A stretch of 64,000 nucleotides of DNA from NCBI GenBank assembly GCA_028015245.1, contig CM051374.1:6300890-6364889 (forward strand). Direction: 5' to 3'. The notes beneath the pieces are model-generated. The model was not told where the DNA came from and ran no database searches. It saw nothing but the letters and a program-made list of their open reading frames with translations. The number at the start of each line of letters is the position of its first letter. Positions within the stretch are counted from its first letter, which is position 1. A program made the translations under genes and the position numbers. Of the stretch, positions 43,053-52,741 are shown piece by piece. The stretch comes from Cardamine occulta. Its lineage: Eukaryota > Streptophyta > Magnoliopsida > Brassicales > Brassicaceae.

Positions 43053-45739
43053 GCTTCTTCGCCAATTTCCTTTAGTTGAGTTTTTTTTTTCGACTCAAAT
43101 GGCCGTTCCTTGTAAGCTCGATGGTTTCCCTTTCCAAATCTGTTTTTAAGATAAAAATCTCCACGAAGTTTGTTAGTGACAAGAAAATCGAAAATTGGAC
43201 CAGTTCGGAACATATCCTCGGAGATGGTCGGCGATAATTCTTGGAGTTTCCTTCTAGGTAAAGCTCCACGCTTCGTGTCTTGATAGCTTTGGGAGGTGTT
43301 CAACTCCTTTCTCAAGACAACTCTAATTCCAGTCCTTACAAAGAAATGGGTCAAGTAAACTTCTAAGTCCGGTGGCTCCTCTTTTAGACCTGCAATGTTT
43401 TCAACACCTTTGGCAAAGAACAAGCGTATTATCACAGTCGTAGAGTCACTATAAACAAGTAGACAAGTTTCATTTCGGACCCCATAATTTTCTTTATCAT
43501 GTTCCTCTTTTATTTGCGTCCTAAGACAAGAGTTTGGTTCCGAATATTCTTTGAATACACCTAACTTTTTCTTAATAGTTTCTGGAGATGATAAACTCTT
43601 ACTCACAACCTTGGACTCATGAGAATCAAATTGAGTTAAAGAGTTACTTACCTGAAGAAGGTCCTTGCTGTATTCGGTGCATGTAATTGTCACGGCAAAT
43701 GGAAGTGATTTTGGAACCAGTTTGACACATGCGACAGCTAGATTGGTTTGCTCATGGGATGGTGTGGTTGGGATGGATGTATCATACCCTATTCTTTGAC
43801 AAAGTTGTGACCTCAAAATTGTACAATCTGCACCAAGAGAAAGAAGGTTAGCTCTCATTCTTTTTTGCGAGTCTAGATAGTTACCTCGGGTTTGAATTGG
43901 TGGCTGAGCGTCGGGTGGTTTCTCTTTGATCACTATGAGGTTGGTGACATCCTCTCTTTGTTTATTGGCAGGAAAACACATCAAGAGCTCTGATTTTGAT
44001 GGCATGTCATTGCACTTTGTTACTTTCTCCGTTTGCTCCGTTGTTAAGCTCCATGTCGATGTGTTTTCTTTTAGGTCTTTGCGCACATCTAAGGTACCTG
44101 CATCTTCCTTGGCACTTAAAGGAAAAATCAAGTGCATTATACTTGAAATTTTAATATTCAAAACAGGTTGTTTGATACTACGAGTGAATGTAGAATTATT
44201 CCAGTATCGAACAAACTCGCTAGCTAAACTTACCTTAGTACCATGTAAGATGTTTGGTAACTTTTCAGCTTTGAAGATGGTGAAATCTGATTCACAGGTA
44301 GCTCGTGCTGGACATGGTTTAGACATCACACGGTTTTCATAATTAATTTGCTCACACTTGTTATCTCGGAAAGCTTGTGAAGTGGTTGACACCGAATGTG
44401 GATTCTTCTCTTTTATGGATCGTTCAGCTTTGTCATTCTCATGCTCCATAGTTTGACCTGAATCAACATCCTTTGACAAGACCAAGTGCATTATACAAGA
44501 ACTGGAAGTTTCTACACCTTGATTAACTACTTCACTACTTGAGTTTTGTGAGCTCAGTTTTGATCCTAATGAAGTGATATTCAGCTCGTGTTTTTCAGGG
44601 CAAGTGGCAGCAAAATTTCCTTTCTTACGAGAGTCATAACAAGTAACTTCCTTGGATTTTGAAAGATTAGAGGACTTACATTGCTTTGGTTCACCGCTTG
44701 AGTCAAGTGATGGATTTAGGCTTTGCTTGTGAACTATGACTTGTTCAGTGGCCTTCTTTGGTTGAGATGTTTCCATAGCCACCATCTTCTTACTTATAAC
44801 GTGGTTGAACACTTCCTTCGGCGGAGGGCTGTAAGTTTCTTTTGATGCTAAACCCCATGGTCCATAATTATGCCACAATAGCTCCTTAAGCAACATGGAT
44901 TGACTTGTGTCTTGAGTTTGTTCCTGGTCCATTGCTTCTTTTTTGGACATGTGCTCTTTGGCAGGACCTGTTTCAAAACTCTTTGACGAAGACAAGTGTA
45001 TCAAACTAGAATTGGAAATTTCAAAACTGGATTGAGCTAGACTTTTACTTCCTTTAGAAGGTTTTGGTTCCTGTTCTAGAGATGTGTTTTCCTTCACTTT
45101 CCTAGATGGGCATATTATAGCAAAGTGTCCTGTCTTATGACATCTATAACAAGTTAGTTCACTTAGAGTTTTAGAGGACTTACATTGCTTTGTCTTACCG
45201 TGGAGTGCAAGTGATGGTGTAGAGATCACCTCTTCACTTAGCTTTTGTTGAGCTGGTTCTGCTAGCACATTCTGGACCTTAACTAGCTCCTTATCCTTTA
45301 GTTCTTCTCCATGGCGTCCTAGTTCATTCCCAAAACTGATATGGGATTCAGTTTCTTTGATTTGCGAGTCTCCTTCTTCTTTATTCAAACTCTTGGCATT
45401 GTCTAGCACATAATCTGGTGGTTCTGGTTCGAAGTCTTCACCAATATCTTCTTGACATGTTTTGAGTTGAATTTTTTCTACACATATGGGTGGTGACTCC
45501 TTCGGAATATTTCTTTGGAATATGTCCTTGCATTCAAATTGTCTTACTCTTTGCTTTAGAATGAGCTGATCTTGTTGAATCTCGTGTGGTGACATTGAAA
45601 CCAGATGGATCTTGCCTCTTTTGTACTTGAATGAATATCGGTTCTTGTGACCATCATAGATTGCTCGAGACAACTCCTCGAAAAGCCACAACTCGGAAAA
45701 CACAACAACAATAACTAAAGTTTGAACAAAATAAAACAC
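43049..45739 (-). CDS. 896-codon ORF with CCHC knuckle, post-protease region of a Ty3 derivative
   Basis: The frame is uninterrupted for 2.7 kb. Residues 1-25 come from LTR sequence; the element-specific part starts at AIYDGHKNRYSFKYKRGK, which corresponds to the end of the protease region in related elements. C197-x2-C200-x4-H205-x4-C210 is an intact zinc knuckle (CYRCHKTGHFAIIC). A second copy at 367-380 has lost its second Cys and its His. The phrase S-[LI]-[IM]-H-L recurs at 245, 416 and 534, so the protein is built of about three diverged modules. Lys, Ser and Glu dominate; no RT, RNaseH or integrase motifs. It ends four bases inside the integrase-tail frame. Expression and function are unknown. 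Confidence 0.6.
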   Translation of the reverse strand: MFYFVQTLVIVVVFSELWLFEELSRAIYDGHKNRYSFKYKRGKIHLVSMSPHEIQQDQLILKQRVRQFECKDIFQRNIPKESPPICVEKIQLKTCQEDIGEDFEPEPPDYVLDNAKSLNKEEGDSQIKETESHISFGNELGRHGEELKDKELVKVQNVLAEPAQQKLSEEVISTPSLALHGKTKQCKSSKTLSELTCYRCHKTGHFAIICPSRKVKENTSLEQEPKPSKGSKSLAQSSFEISNSSLIHLSSSKSFETGPAKEHMSKKEAMDQEQTQDTSQSMLLKELLWHNYGPWGLASKETYSPPPKEVFNHVISKKMVAMETSQPKKATEQVIVHKQSLNPSLDSSGEPKQCKSSNLSKSKEVTCYDSRKKGNFAATCPEKHELNITSLGSKLSSQNSSSEVVNQGVETSSSCIMHLVLSKDVDSGQTMEHENDKAERSIKEKNPHSVSTTSQAFRDNKCEQINYENRVMSKPCPARATCESDFTIFKAEKLPNILHGTKVSLASEFVRYWNNSTFTRSIKQPVLNIKISSIMHLIFPLSAKEDAGTLDVRKDLKENTSTWSLTTEQTEKVTKCNDMPSKSELLMCFPANKQREDVTNLIVIKEKPPDAQPPIQTRGNYLDSQKRMRANLLSLGADCTILRSQLCQRIGYDTSIPTTPSHEQTNLAVACVKLVPKSLPFAVTITCTEYSKDLLQVSNSLTQFDSHESKVVSKSLSSPETIKKKLGVFKEYSEPNSCLRTQIKEEHDKENYGVRNETCLLVYSDSTTVIIRLFFAKGVENIAGLKEEPPDLEVYLTHFFVRTGIRVVLRKELNTSQSYQDTKRGALPRRKLQELSPTISEDMFRTGPIFDFLVTNKLRGDFYLKNRFGKGNHRAYKERPFESKKKTQLKEIGEEA

Positions 45740-46211
45740 TTAAAATTCAAAGTCTGGCACCTAAGAAAGAAGAAGAAAGAAATGGGCCAAGGCCCGAACC
45801 ATGGAGACAAATGGGCAAATGATGGAACAGATCCAAGTGTGAAGTTGAGCCTCGTTAAAAACCTTGTCGCGGAAAACCGGTTGGGACAAAACCATGACGA
45901 AGGAAAAGAGCACTTAACCTCACACCTCCATTTATCATCCATCTCGGGTGAGTGACAAAACCAGTGTAGTCTCGCCACAAACAAACCCCGAGTGGTTCTC
46001 ATGAGATGTGATCAAGGTGGTGATATGATCGGTGAGCTTCTTAGTCCGGGAACGAGTAACGGGTGGCGTGTACTCGTACTTCATGTCTTGAGCTCCATAA
46101 TCCTCAAGTTCCAGCTCCTTAGCTTCCAATTCTTTAGCTCCAAGCTGCGTATCCTCAAGCTCCATCCGTGCTCCTTGTTCCATGTCCGTAGAGCTAGCCG
46201 GGATCATATCA
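45664..46211 (-). repeat. Truncated 5' LTR of the chromovirus derivative
   Basis: It is nearly identical to 42323-42870. The LTR is cut at 45664, and the about 330 bp that should precede the PBS are absent. The cut joins LTR to the middle of the protease region, so a single deletion removed LTR end, PBS, gag and most of protease. Confidence 0.9.
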
Positions 46212-46488
46212 CCTCTAGTTAGAACTCAAGAGTTAAGCGTGCTTGGGTTGGAGTAGCACTAGAAAGGTTGACCTATGAGGAAGTGATTGTTGGTACCGTG
46301 TGAGTGAGGCCAAACACGGGTTAATGTGGGGATTTGTAGGGATAGTAAAAAGTCTTTCGAGCCTCTAAGATTAATAAACCGACTGTTGGACGAAGGTGGG
46401 GCCCACTGGCTTAGAGGGGGCGTGGGGCTCACGGGGCTAGAGAGGACTTGGGAGCGCCTATGGACGGTAGTGGTCAGAGCGTTACAAT

Positions 46489-46502
46489 TGGTATTAGAGC
46501 TC
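46489..46502 (+). other. TRIM primer binding site, initiator tRNA-Met type
   Basis: TGGTATTAGAGCTC follows LTR-1 (ending GTTACA at 46486) after 2 nt; one mismatch to TGGTATCAGAGC. Confidence 0.85.
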
Positions 46503-46842
46503 TAGGTTATGTCAAATCGGTTCTGACCCGGGAGGCAGTCTTGAAGGCGTTGAGTGCGCAACGAGGACATTGTGATCTGTTAGTGGGGGTGATTGTAACA
46601 TCCCAGTTTTTGGTATATAGTGCTGCAGAAGGAGAGCTTAAGAGATTTGATTTGACTACCTATGTCACCAAAGTGCACTTATCTTTTCCGTCACTCTTCT
46701 AATTAGAACTCCAAAGTCAAGCGTCCTTGGCACGATGAAATGAAAATAATGGAAAAGATGGATCCAATTGTCAACTACTCCTATCAGAAATAGGATTGAC
46801 TACGGATTCGAGCCATAGCACATGGTTTCATAAAACCGTACG

Positions 46843-46917
46843 ATTCTCTGGGCGCAGCGGATGCGTGGAGGGCCCATAACCCACAGGTCCCAGGATCGAA
46901 ACCTGGCTCTGATACCA
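46843..46917 (+). pseudogene. Initiator tRNA-Met copy with encoded CCA
   Basis: The 75 bases from 46843 match plant initiator tRNA-Met over D-arm (GCGCAGCGGATGCGT), anticodon arm (GGGCCCATAACCC, anticodon CAT), T-arm (CAGGATCGAAACCTG) and 3' acceptor strand, and end in CCA. Nuclear tRNA genes lack CCA, and the 5' acceptor strand here (ATTCTCT) cannot pair with CTCTGAT, so it is not a working gene. Its CCA end coincides with the primer position of the adjoining viral non-coding region. A reverse-transcribed primer is the likely origin. Confidence 0.8.
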
Positions 46918-47575
46918 ATAGCTTTAAGGATCGGAAAATGACTAAAGATTTTTATTACTGAATGAAACTTACAATGATAAGGTTTGAAAATATAATTTGA
47001 AACTTAAAAGCTTGAAAATCCAAATAGAACTTAAGACTTAAAAATTTTCAAAGATTTAGAGAGGGGGAAGTTGATTGCTGAAATTGCTCTGCCCTTCCAA
47101 TGAATCCCTAAGTGGGTATTTAAGGATGAGTGGAGCAAATCTTGAATTATGATTCTTGTCATCTTTTCTTTTTATGTTTAATTTTGATTGGAGGATGTCT
47201 TAACTTCATTGCGCGAGATTTGTGTCTTCTTTTTCTTTTCCGTATTTAATCTTGATTGGAGAACATCTTGACTTATTGTGTGGGTGAGACAATGCTGAGT
47301 CGGAGTTGTCGAACTCTTTTGTTTTAGAGTCTTGATTGGTGCTGACAACAATTGGTGGGGCCCAATAGTTTATATGATTTAATTAGATTCCTTGTATATA
47401 ATACAGTAAATATAAGCAAACTGTAAAATACAGGAGATATATTGTATTAATACTCTATAACACTATATATATATGTAAACTGTATATAGTAGATTAATTA
47501 TACACAAACATTATTTATACTATATAAAACTTTATTTTTAACTCTTATATATATATATTTTCAAGTTTATATTTC
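46918..47575 (-). other. Non-coding region of the caulimovirid-like segment
   Basis: AT-rich sequence without an ORF between the downstream ORF and the primer position. TATATATA-rich runs at about 47465-47560 could mark a promoter on the minus strand. Confidence 0.45.
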
Positions 47576-48760
47576 AAATGGATCTTTGCCTAATGGGCCT
47601 CCAAATGGATCAGATTCTTGGGTTGGTTGAATAATTTCACCCTTTTCGTCTTCTGAAAATGACATGAGATCCCTGATTAATTGCTTAAGTGTTTCTTTGC
47701 TTGTTCTTTTTTTCTTCGAGCTTGTTGATGAAGATATGGATACTGGGTTTTTTTGAGTAGTTGAGGCTGGTTGATTAGGATGCTGAAGCCCATGTTATTC
47801 AGCAATTGTCAAAGGTAGTGACCTTGACACAGTCTTGATCGCTTGGGTAAGGTACTTATTGGTTTGAAGCCACTTTTCTTGATTAACTAAAGAGCATCGG
47901 TCTTGATTATATTTATCCCACCATTTTACTCTGAATTCATGAGTTAAAGAGTAAGACATCTTGGGTATCGAAGTAGTAAGATTGAAATGCCAAGAGATAA
48001 TCCAAGGAATTCCCATGTCGATATGGAAACAGATTTGAGTAAGGGTTTCAATTGATTGGTTAGAGATGTTTTCTGAATAATAAGGGAAGGCAGTTTTTGT
48101 GATAAAGGTTGGATAGATTTGATCAATGGGGCCGAACCAATGCCACCATTCATAAAACCATCCAGGGAATTTCTTGGGGCAATTGATATCAAAGGTGAAG
48201 AACCACGAATGGTTGTATGGTCTAAGGTAGAAGGTGTTGAATAGAGCATTATGATAGTCCATATAGGTAAATCCTGGTAAATGTTAACCTTGAGTAGTGA
48301 AAGGTTTTAATGTGTGATGATGGATGAATCCTAAGACTTGTATACTGCAAATTTGGTGAATTTTGTAGGTTGAATAGGATATGGTGTTTGGGTTCTTTTT
48401 ATCTGGATAATGGGTTACGTCTATGGATTTAGTATCAACAAGGATGAATTCAAAGAAGGTTCTATCCTTGGTGACATTGTTTGTTACCCATGGACTGGTT
48501 TCATAGAATAATCGATGGGTAAAGGCTTGTAACTATTTTAGAGGAACTGTTTTAGTATAGGATGTTGCCATGAGGTGTTGGAGTTGTGGTTTAAGGATAT
48601 AAGCTGATTTTTTGTTTGCTGGTTGCTGAGATGATGAAGGTTGTGGACTATTTTGGCTACCTGCTACAGCTTTTGAATAGGAAAGTGGGGGGGGGGAAAT
48701 CGGTGAGAACCGAGAATTTGTTTGGAGTATATGGGACTGGATTTTTCCCTTTCATAGATG
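47576..48760 (-). pseudogene. ORF downstream of RNaseH in the caulimovirid-like segment
   Basis: The longest open part is 47795-48262 (155 codons), with aromatic-rich phrases (WFYEWWHWFGPI; PWIISWHF; KWWDKY). The same reading continues on both sides, with stops near 48530, 48290 and 47796, to a Ser/Lys/Glu-rich end near 47576. I remember similar sequences downstream of RT-RNaseH in endogenous pararetroviruses of many dicots; their function is not known to me. Confidence 0.5.
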
Positions 48761-48812
48761 GTTGAGTCTTGATATAGTCATAGACTTCTTTTTCTTGTAG
48801 TCAGTCTGTGTA

Positions 48813-49237
48813 TCACTCATTTTGAATATCTAATTTTCCCTGTAAATACTCACGTGTTAGAAAATCAGGTAAACTATTATTCTCTCCTTTTATATGTTCA
48901 ATATCAAAATCAAAAACAGACAAGATAGCTTGCCATCTTGCAAAAATTTGTTTAGAAACAAGGTTTTTGACATCTTTTTGTAAAATGTCTTTGGCTGATT
49001 TGTAATCGACCCAAAGTAAAAATCTTTTGTTTATTAAATCATCTTGAAATTTTGAAACGTAATTTACAATAGATAAAACTTCTTTTTTTACCGTAGAGTA
49101 ATTTTTTTGGGGTCCTAGCCAAACGCCTGAGTGGAAACGTACTATGGACACATGATTATTCCCATGGAGGGTTTGTTTAAGAATACCTCCATAACCTAAT
49201 TCTGAGGCATCTGTTTCTACAATCAAAACAGCCTCGG
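48813..49237 (-). pseudogene. Caulimovirid-like RNaseH
   Basis: The 137-codon open frame starts at VETDASELGYGGIL (first catalytic Asp), continues with a conserved Glu in KKEVLSIVN and an Asp in WVDYKSAKD, and ends with NSLPDFLTREYLQ. The catalytic set looks present. It is separated from its RT by an inserted LTR at 49238. RNaseH removes RNA during reverse transcription. Without RT the fragment is inactive. Confidence 0.7.
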
Positions 49238-52088
49238 TGTAATGACCCGTATCCGGACTAGAAACCGGTACTGGAAAATATTTCCCAAATTTATCAAAGG
49301 CTGGATAAAAGAGCTCAAGGAAAAGATGAAAGGATAAGCCAATAAGACAAAGGAGAATTGGTGACCAAGTTAAAGGACAAACTTGGTCACCAAGTTCAAT
49401 CGTATGGCTAAAGAATGAAGAAGATTATCAAAGAAGCTGCAAGGAGAATTGTATCGAAGAAGCTAAAGGAGTGTTGTGTCAACGAAGCTAACCAAGAAGC
49501 TTGATGGACAAGGCGAATTGGAGGAGTATTGAAGAAACTTGTTATGATACTTGGTAACCAAGCCGTAGTATCTTGTCAAGGAAGACAAGTAATTTCATAA
49601 GCAAAAATATGAAATTCACCAAAAAAGGAAGATGGAGAAGCTAGTAAAATTACCTTGGAAATTTTACAAAAAGGAGAAGAAGATTTTTGGAAGGTACTAT
49701 TCATCACCGGAAAGTACTACTCATCACGGAGTTACTGTTCATCACAGAGTTACTGTTCACTAAGTACCATTTTCAAGTAGTTTCGTGGCAAAGGAGAATG
49801 GATTGAGTACTATTCGGACACTGTTCCAAAACACTATTCTGCAACACTATTTAAACCCGAGACTCGTGTTAAGCACGAGTGAAGAAGCATTGGTGCATGA
49901 TCGCAATGTGGCATCGTAATGGGGCCAGAAGCTGTGCATGATCGAGGAGTGAGGAAGAAGACACAAGAAGGGGCCGCGGAGCTTGCATGATCGCATGGTG
50001 TCATTGGAGTCTTGTTATACTCGATAATTGCATGTGATTGGAGATGTGTAGTAGTTGCATGGACGAAAGGTGGCACACTGAGGAGCCGGAGGCTACACAT
50101 GATCGCCACACACCACCAGACTCGTCCAAGAGAAGATACATCACGTGGAAACTTGGAGAAGAAGACGAAACTGCATGATCGCCAAGTCTTGCACCCCATG
50201 GATCTCCCAAGTGCCTATAAAACCAAGACCAACCTTCATTGTTTCCTCCACATTTTCAGAAGCTATTTATCTCACCAAAAATGCCAAGGAGTTCTCTCAT
50301 CTCTCTCATTATCTCAGAAGAACATCAAGGAGAAATCGAAGGGGATTAAGAAGAAGAAGTAGAAGAAGCCGTTGTGATCCCATCCGAAGCTGATCAAAGA
50401 AGAAGATCCATTCGTGAAGATTCAAGTCGGAGAAAAAGAAGAAGAATCTAAACAAAAACTGATCTAAAGAAGAAGAAGGAAGGAGCCATAGTGAAGCTGA
50501 TTTAAAGAAGAAGATAATCGATCCATGGTGATCCCAAACCGAAGCTGATCAAAGAAGAAGAATTTGAAAAGGTCAATCCGTAAAGATCTTTTCAAAGGAG
50601 AAGAAGAAGCCGTAAAGTTCAAAGCCAAAGAAGAAGAATAAGAGAAGCCACATTCATGATGTAACCATAAAGATCTAAAAAAGAAGAAGTTGAGAAGATC
50701 AATCCGTAAAGATCTATCAAAGGAGAAAAAGGAGACGTGAAGATCAAAACCGAAGAAGAAGAAGAAGAAGAAGAAGAAGAAAAGATTCAAGCCATGATCT
50801 TTAAAGATCAAACTTCAAAATTCATGATGATCCATCTGAGGTTAATCAAGCAAAAATCAAAGATGAACTGTGAAGAGGAGAGCCGAGTTGTTAGCCGAGT
50901 TCATGAAATTTAAAGGTCATTATCAAGATCTTTCAAACCAAGTTTCTCAGAAGATTCAAGTCCTAAGAAGATCCGTGAAACCACCAAGTCCGAGTAGTTT
51001 CTACATCAAGTTCGAGAAGAAGAAGTGCATGTTTGACTTAGTCCTAGTCTACAAGTCGTCCCTTACCCTTAAACCAGGCCGTCAGCTCGATCCATAGCAA
51101 GTGAGGTGTGATCGTGATAGTGGAGCAAGTAGCAGCACCTGATTCTCAAAATTCTCAAACCGTGTCCGGGCATCCAGTCGGCCATTCTTCACGAGTAGTG
51201 TAAGTGCTGGGTATTTTTGTTTGTTGCATAAATGCATGGGTATTATTTATGTTTTATTGCGTGATTTTTGGTATTTATTGCATTATTTTTGTGGGGCTCC
51301 TTAAGTGCTTTCGGGCATTGAGCGAACCTATTGATTGGTAGATTAGCTTAGTTTAGGAGTAGTTTAGGTTTAGGTGGCCGATGTTTATTTAATTCTAGGT
51401 GCGTTCATTATTCATTTGGTTTTAGAGAGTCTAGGTTAGTTTAGGGGTAGTTTTGGGGTTTAGTTTTGGATTTTTAGATGGCCGGTGAATGACTAACTTT
51501 TTCAAAATTAGTTATTCATGTCGGTTTTAGAGAGTCTTGTGTTTAGGATTGGTAGATTAGGATTAGGGGGCCGGGTGTGGAACCTCTTGTGATCTTCGGA
51601 TTTCTTGAGAGGAAGTTGAAGCATGCCGAAGATACGTGGTATCTGACTGGAGGTTATCACGTATAGCTGCCGGGTATGCAAACCCATGGAATGAGAGTGT
51701 GTCCATGGGAACTACATACTATAATATACGAAGGAGGAACCAGTGAGTTGTCACGTATTTATGCCGATACCAAGTCTAGTGCCTAGGTCGACCTGTGAGT
51801 CTCTGGCTGAAAGGTGGTCGAGGAGGTGATGTTAGACGTACACCGACTTCTGTATGATTTCCTACAACGTAATGGAGTGTGGAGTTTAGGTTTAGGTTAG
51901 ATAGATTCTTAGGTTTAGGTTTAGATAGAGTCGTAAGTTTAGGTTTAGGTTAGGTTGTTTGATTGTCGTGTCTCTCGAGAATAGCTCGGGAGATTCTTGT
52001 GTGTAGATTTTTTGAGTCGTGTCTCCTGGGATTTAGCTCAGAACGCTCTGTGGCTTGTCCGGCTGTAGAGCAGTATGGGGGCGCTACA
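49238..52088 (+). mobile_element. Probable solo LTR, 2.85 kb, TSD CTCGG
   Basis: It begins TGTAATGACCCG and ends GGCGCTACA, with a perfect 5-bp duplication CTCGG (49233-49237 and 52089-52093). No gag, pol, PBS or polypurine tract was found. It holds short repeats of the type TACTGTTCATCAC (49690-49760), a GAAGAA-rich stretch (50340-50790) and TTTAGG-rich text (51890-51960). ORFs inside it are low-complexity and not credible. Long LTRs of this kind occur in Del/Tekay and Tat elements. It could also be a large non-autonomous element (LARD). Orientation is not fixed by the sequence; the plus sign follows the TG start. Confidence 0.7.
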
Positions 52089-52093
52089 CTCGG

Positions 52094-52741
52094 GGTGTGG
52101 TATAACTAGACATGGTAGGGTTTTAATCTTCTGTTTTATTTCTTGGACTAATTTACTGTGTAACTATGACCAAGGAATTGGATTTTTTTGCAGCCTTTGA
52201 AAAAGGGGTTGGATGGTTTTTCTAATGTTTGGAAGAATATCAGAAATGTAGTTTAAACATCCTAAAAATCTATGTAATTGTTGCTTATCTTTGATTTCAT
52301 TTGAAAATCTATTACCAAACTCAATCGTTCTTCATATAGGAGTAATTGTTCCTTGATATATATTGTGGCCAGGAAATCTTATATTTGTTTGTCCTAATTA
52401 CATTTTCTTGGATGATAAAACTAATCCATGCTTTTTAATTATATTTAAAAATGTATAAAGATGTTTTATATGTTGATCTATACAGTTTCTTGGATGATTA
52501 AAAATTTCTTTAGTTTTTGTACGTGATAAAAATTTGAATTGTAATTTTACACCTACAACCTTAGTTGTAATACCTGTTTGAGTAACTTTAAACTGATAGA
52601 TTTGAGTAAAGAATGGTGTTCCTAAAATTACTTCTTGAGTTAAAACTTTTACTAAAATAAATTAATTTTTAAAATAATATCCATTGTTACAAATTCTTGT
52701 ATAAGATAATTTATAATTAACTTTTAAGTTACTATGATATG
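52094..52741 (-). pseudogene. Caulimovirid-like protease and RT C-terminal fragment
   Basis: From right to left a protease-like piece (VILGTPFFTQIYQF, about 52600) passes with a deletion into the last third of RT (LGCLNYISDILPNIRK, about 52230-52280, and KTLPC just before the insertion). The RT catalytic core is missing. Several stops interrupt the frame. Its continuation is the RNaseH at 49237. Confidence 0.6.

Larger units (their letters stand above)
41994..46211 (-). mobile_element. CRM-related chromovirus derivative, pol-deleted, TSD CCTCT
   Basis: The element is bounded by TGATGTGATCC at 41994 and GGATCATATCA at 46211 and flanked by a perfect 5-bp duplication, CCTCT (41989-41993 and 46212-46216). 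Minus strand, right to left: a truncated 5' LTR, the region after protease, a very long open frame, the tail of integrase, polypurine tract and a full 3' LTR. PBS, gag, most of protease, RT, RNaseH and the integrase core are gone. It sits inside a TRIM LTR. Confidence 0.85.
41838..46717 (+). mobile_element. TRIM-type mini-retrotransposon, tandem and interrupted
   Basis: The parts are: end of an internal region with polypurine tract AGTGGGGGTGA (41838-41886); LTR-1, 41887-41993 continuing at 46217-46486, split by a chromovirus; PBS; a 107-bp internal region (46487-46593) with no ORF and the same polypurine tract; and LTR-2 from 46594 (TGTAACATCCC), cut off at about 46717. LTR-1 rejoined is about 375 bp. 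Because an internal-region end lies on both sides of LTR-1, at least two units share LTRs, as known for tandem TRIMs. The GTGCGCAACGAGGAC phrase before the polypurine tract fits Brassicaceae TRIMs. Confidence 0.8.
46918..52741 (-). other. Endogenous caulimovirid-like segment, fragmented
   Basis: Right to left on the minus strand: protease-like piece, C-terminal half of RT, (insertion 49238-52088), RNaseH, a further ORF, a non-coding region, and the tRNA-Met primer position at 46917. No integrase is present and the non-coding region follows RNaseH plus one ORF, which fits plant pararetroviruses (Florendovirus-like or relatives) better than an LTR retrotransposon. All coding parts are interrupted, so it is a relic. 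The exact genus is uncertain. Confidence 0.6.

Noticed and set aside
46843..46917. Functional initiator tRNA-Met gene
   Set aside because: CCA is encoded and the acceptor stem does not pair, so it is a reverse-transcribed copy or pseudogene.
50012..51097. Several ORFs in the GAAGAA-rich part of the solo LTR
   Set aside because: Low-complexity composition keeps frames open; no domain and no consistent start.
51890..51960. Telomere-like TTTAGG runs
   Set aside because: The words are irregular (GGTTTAGGTTAGATAG) and inside a long LTR; no array of exact TTTAGGG units.
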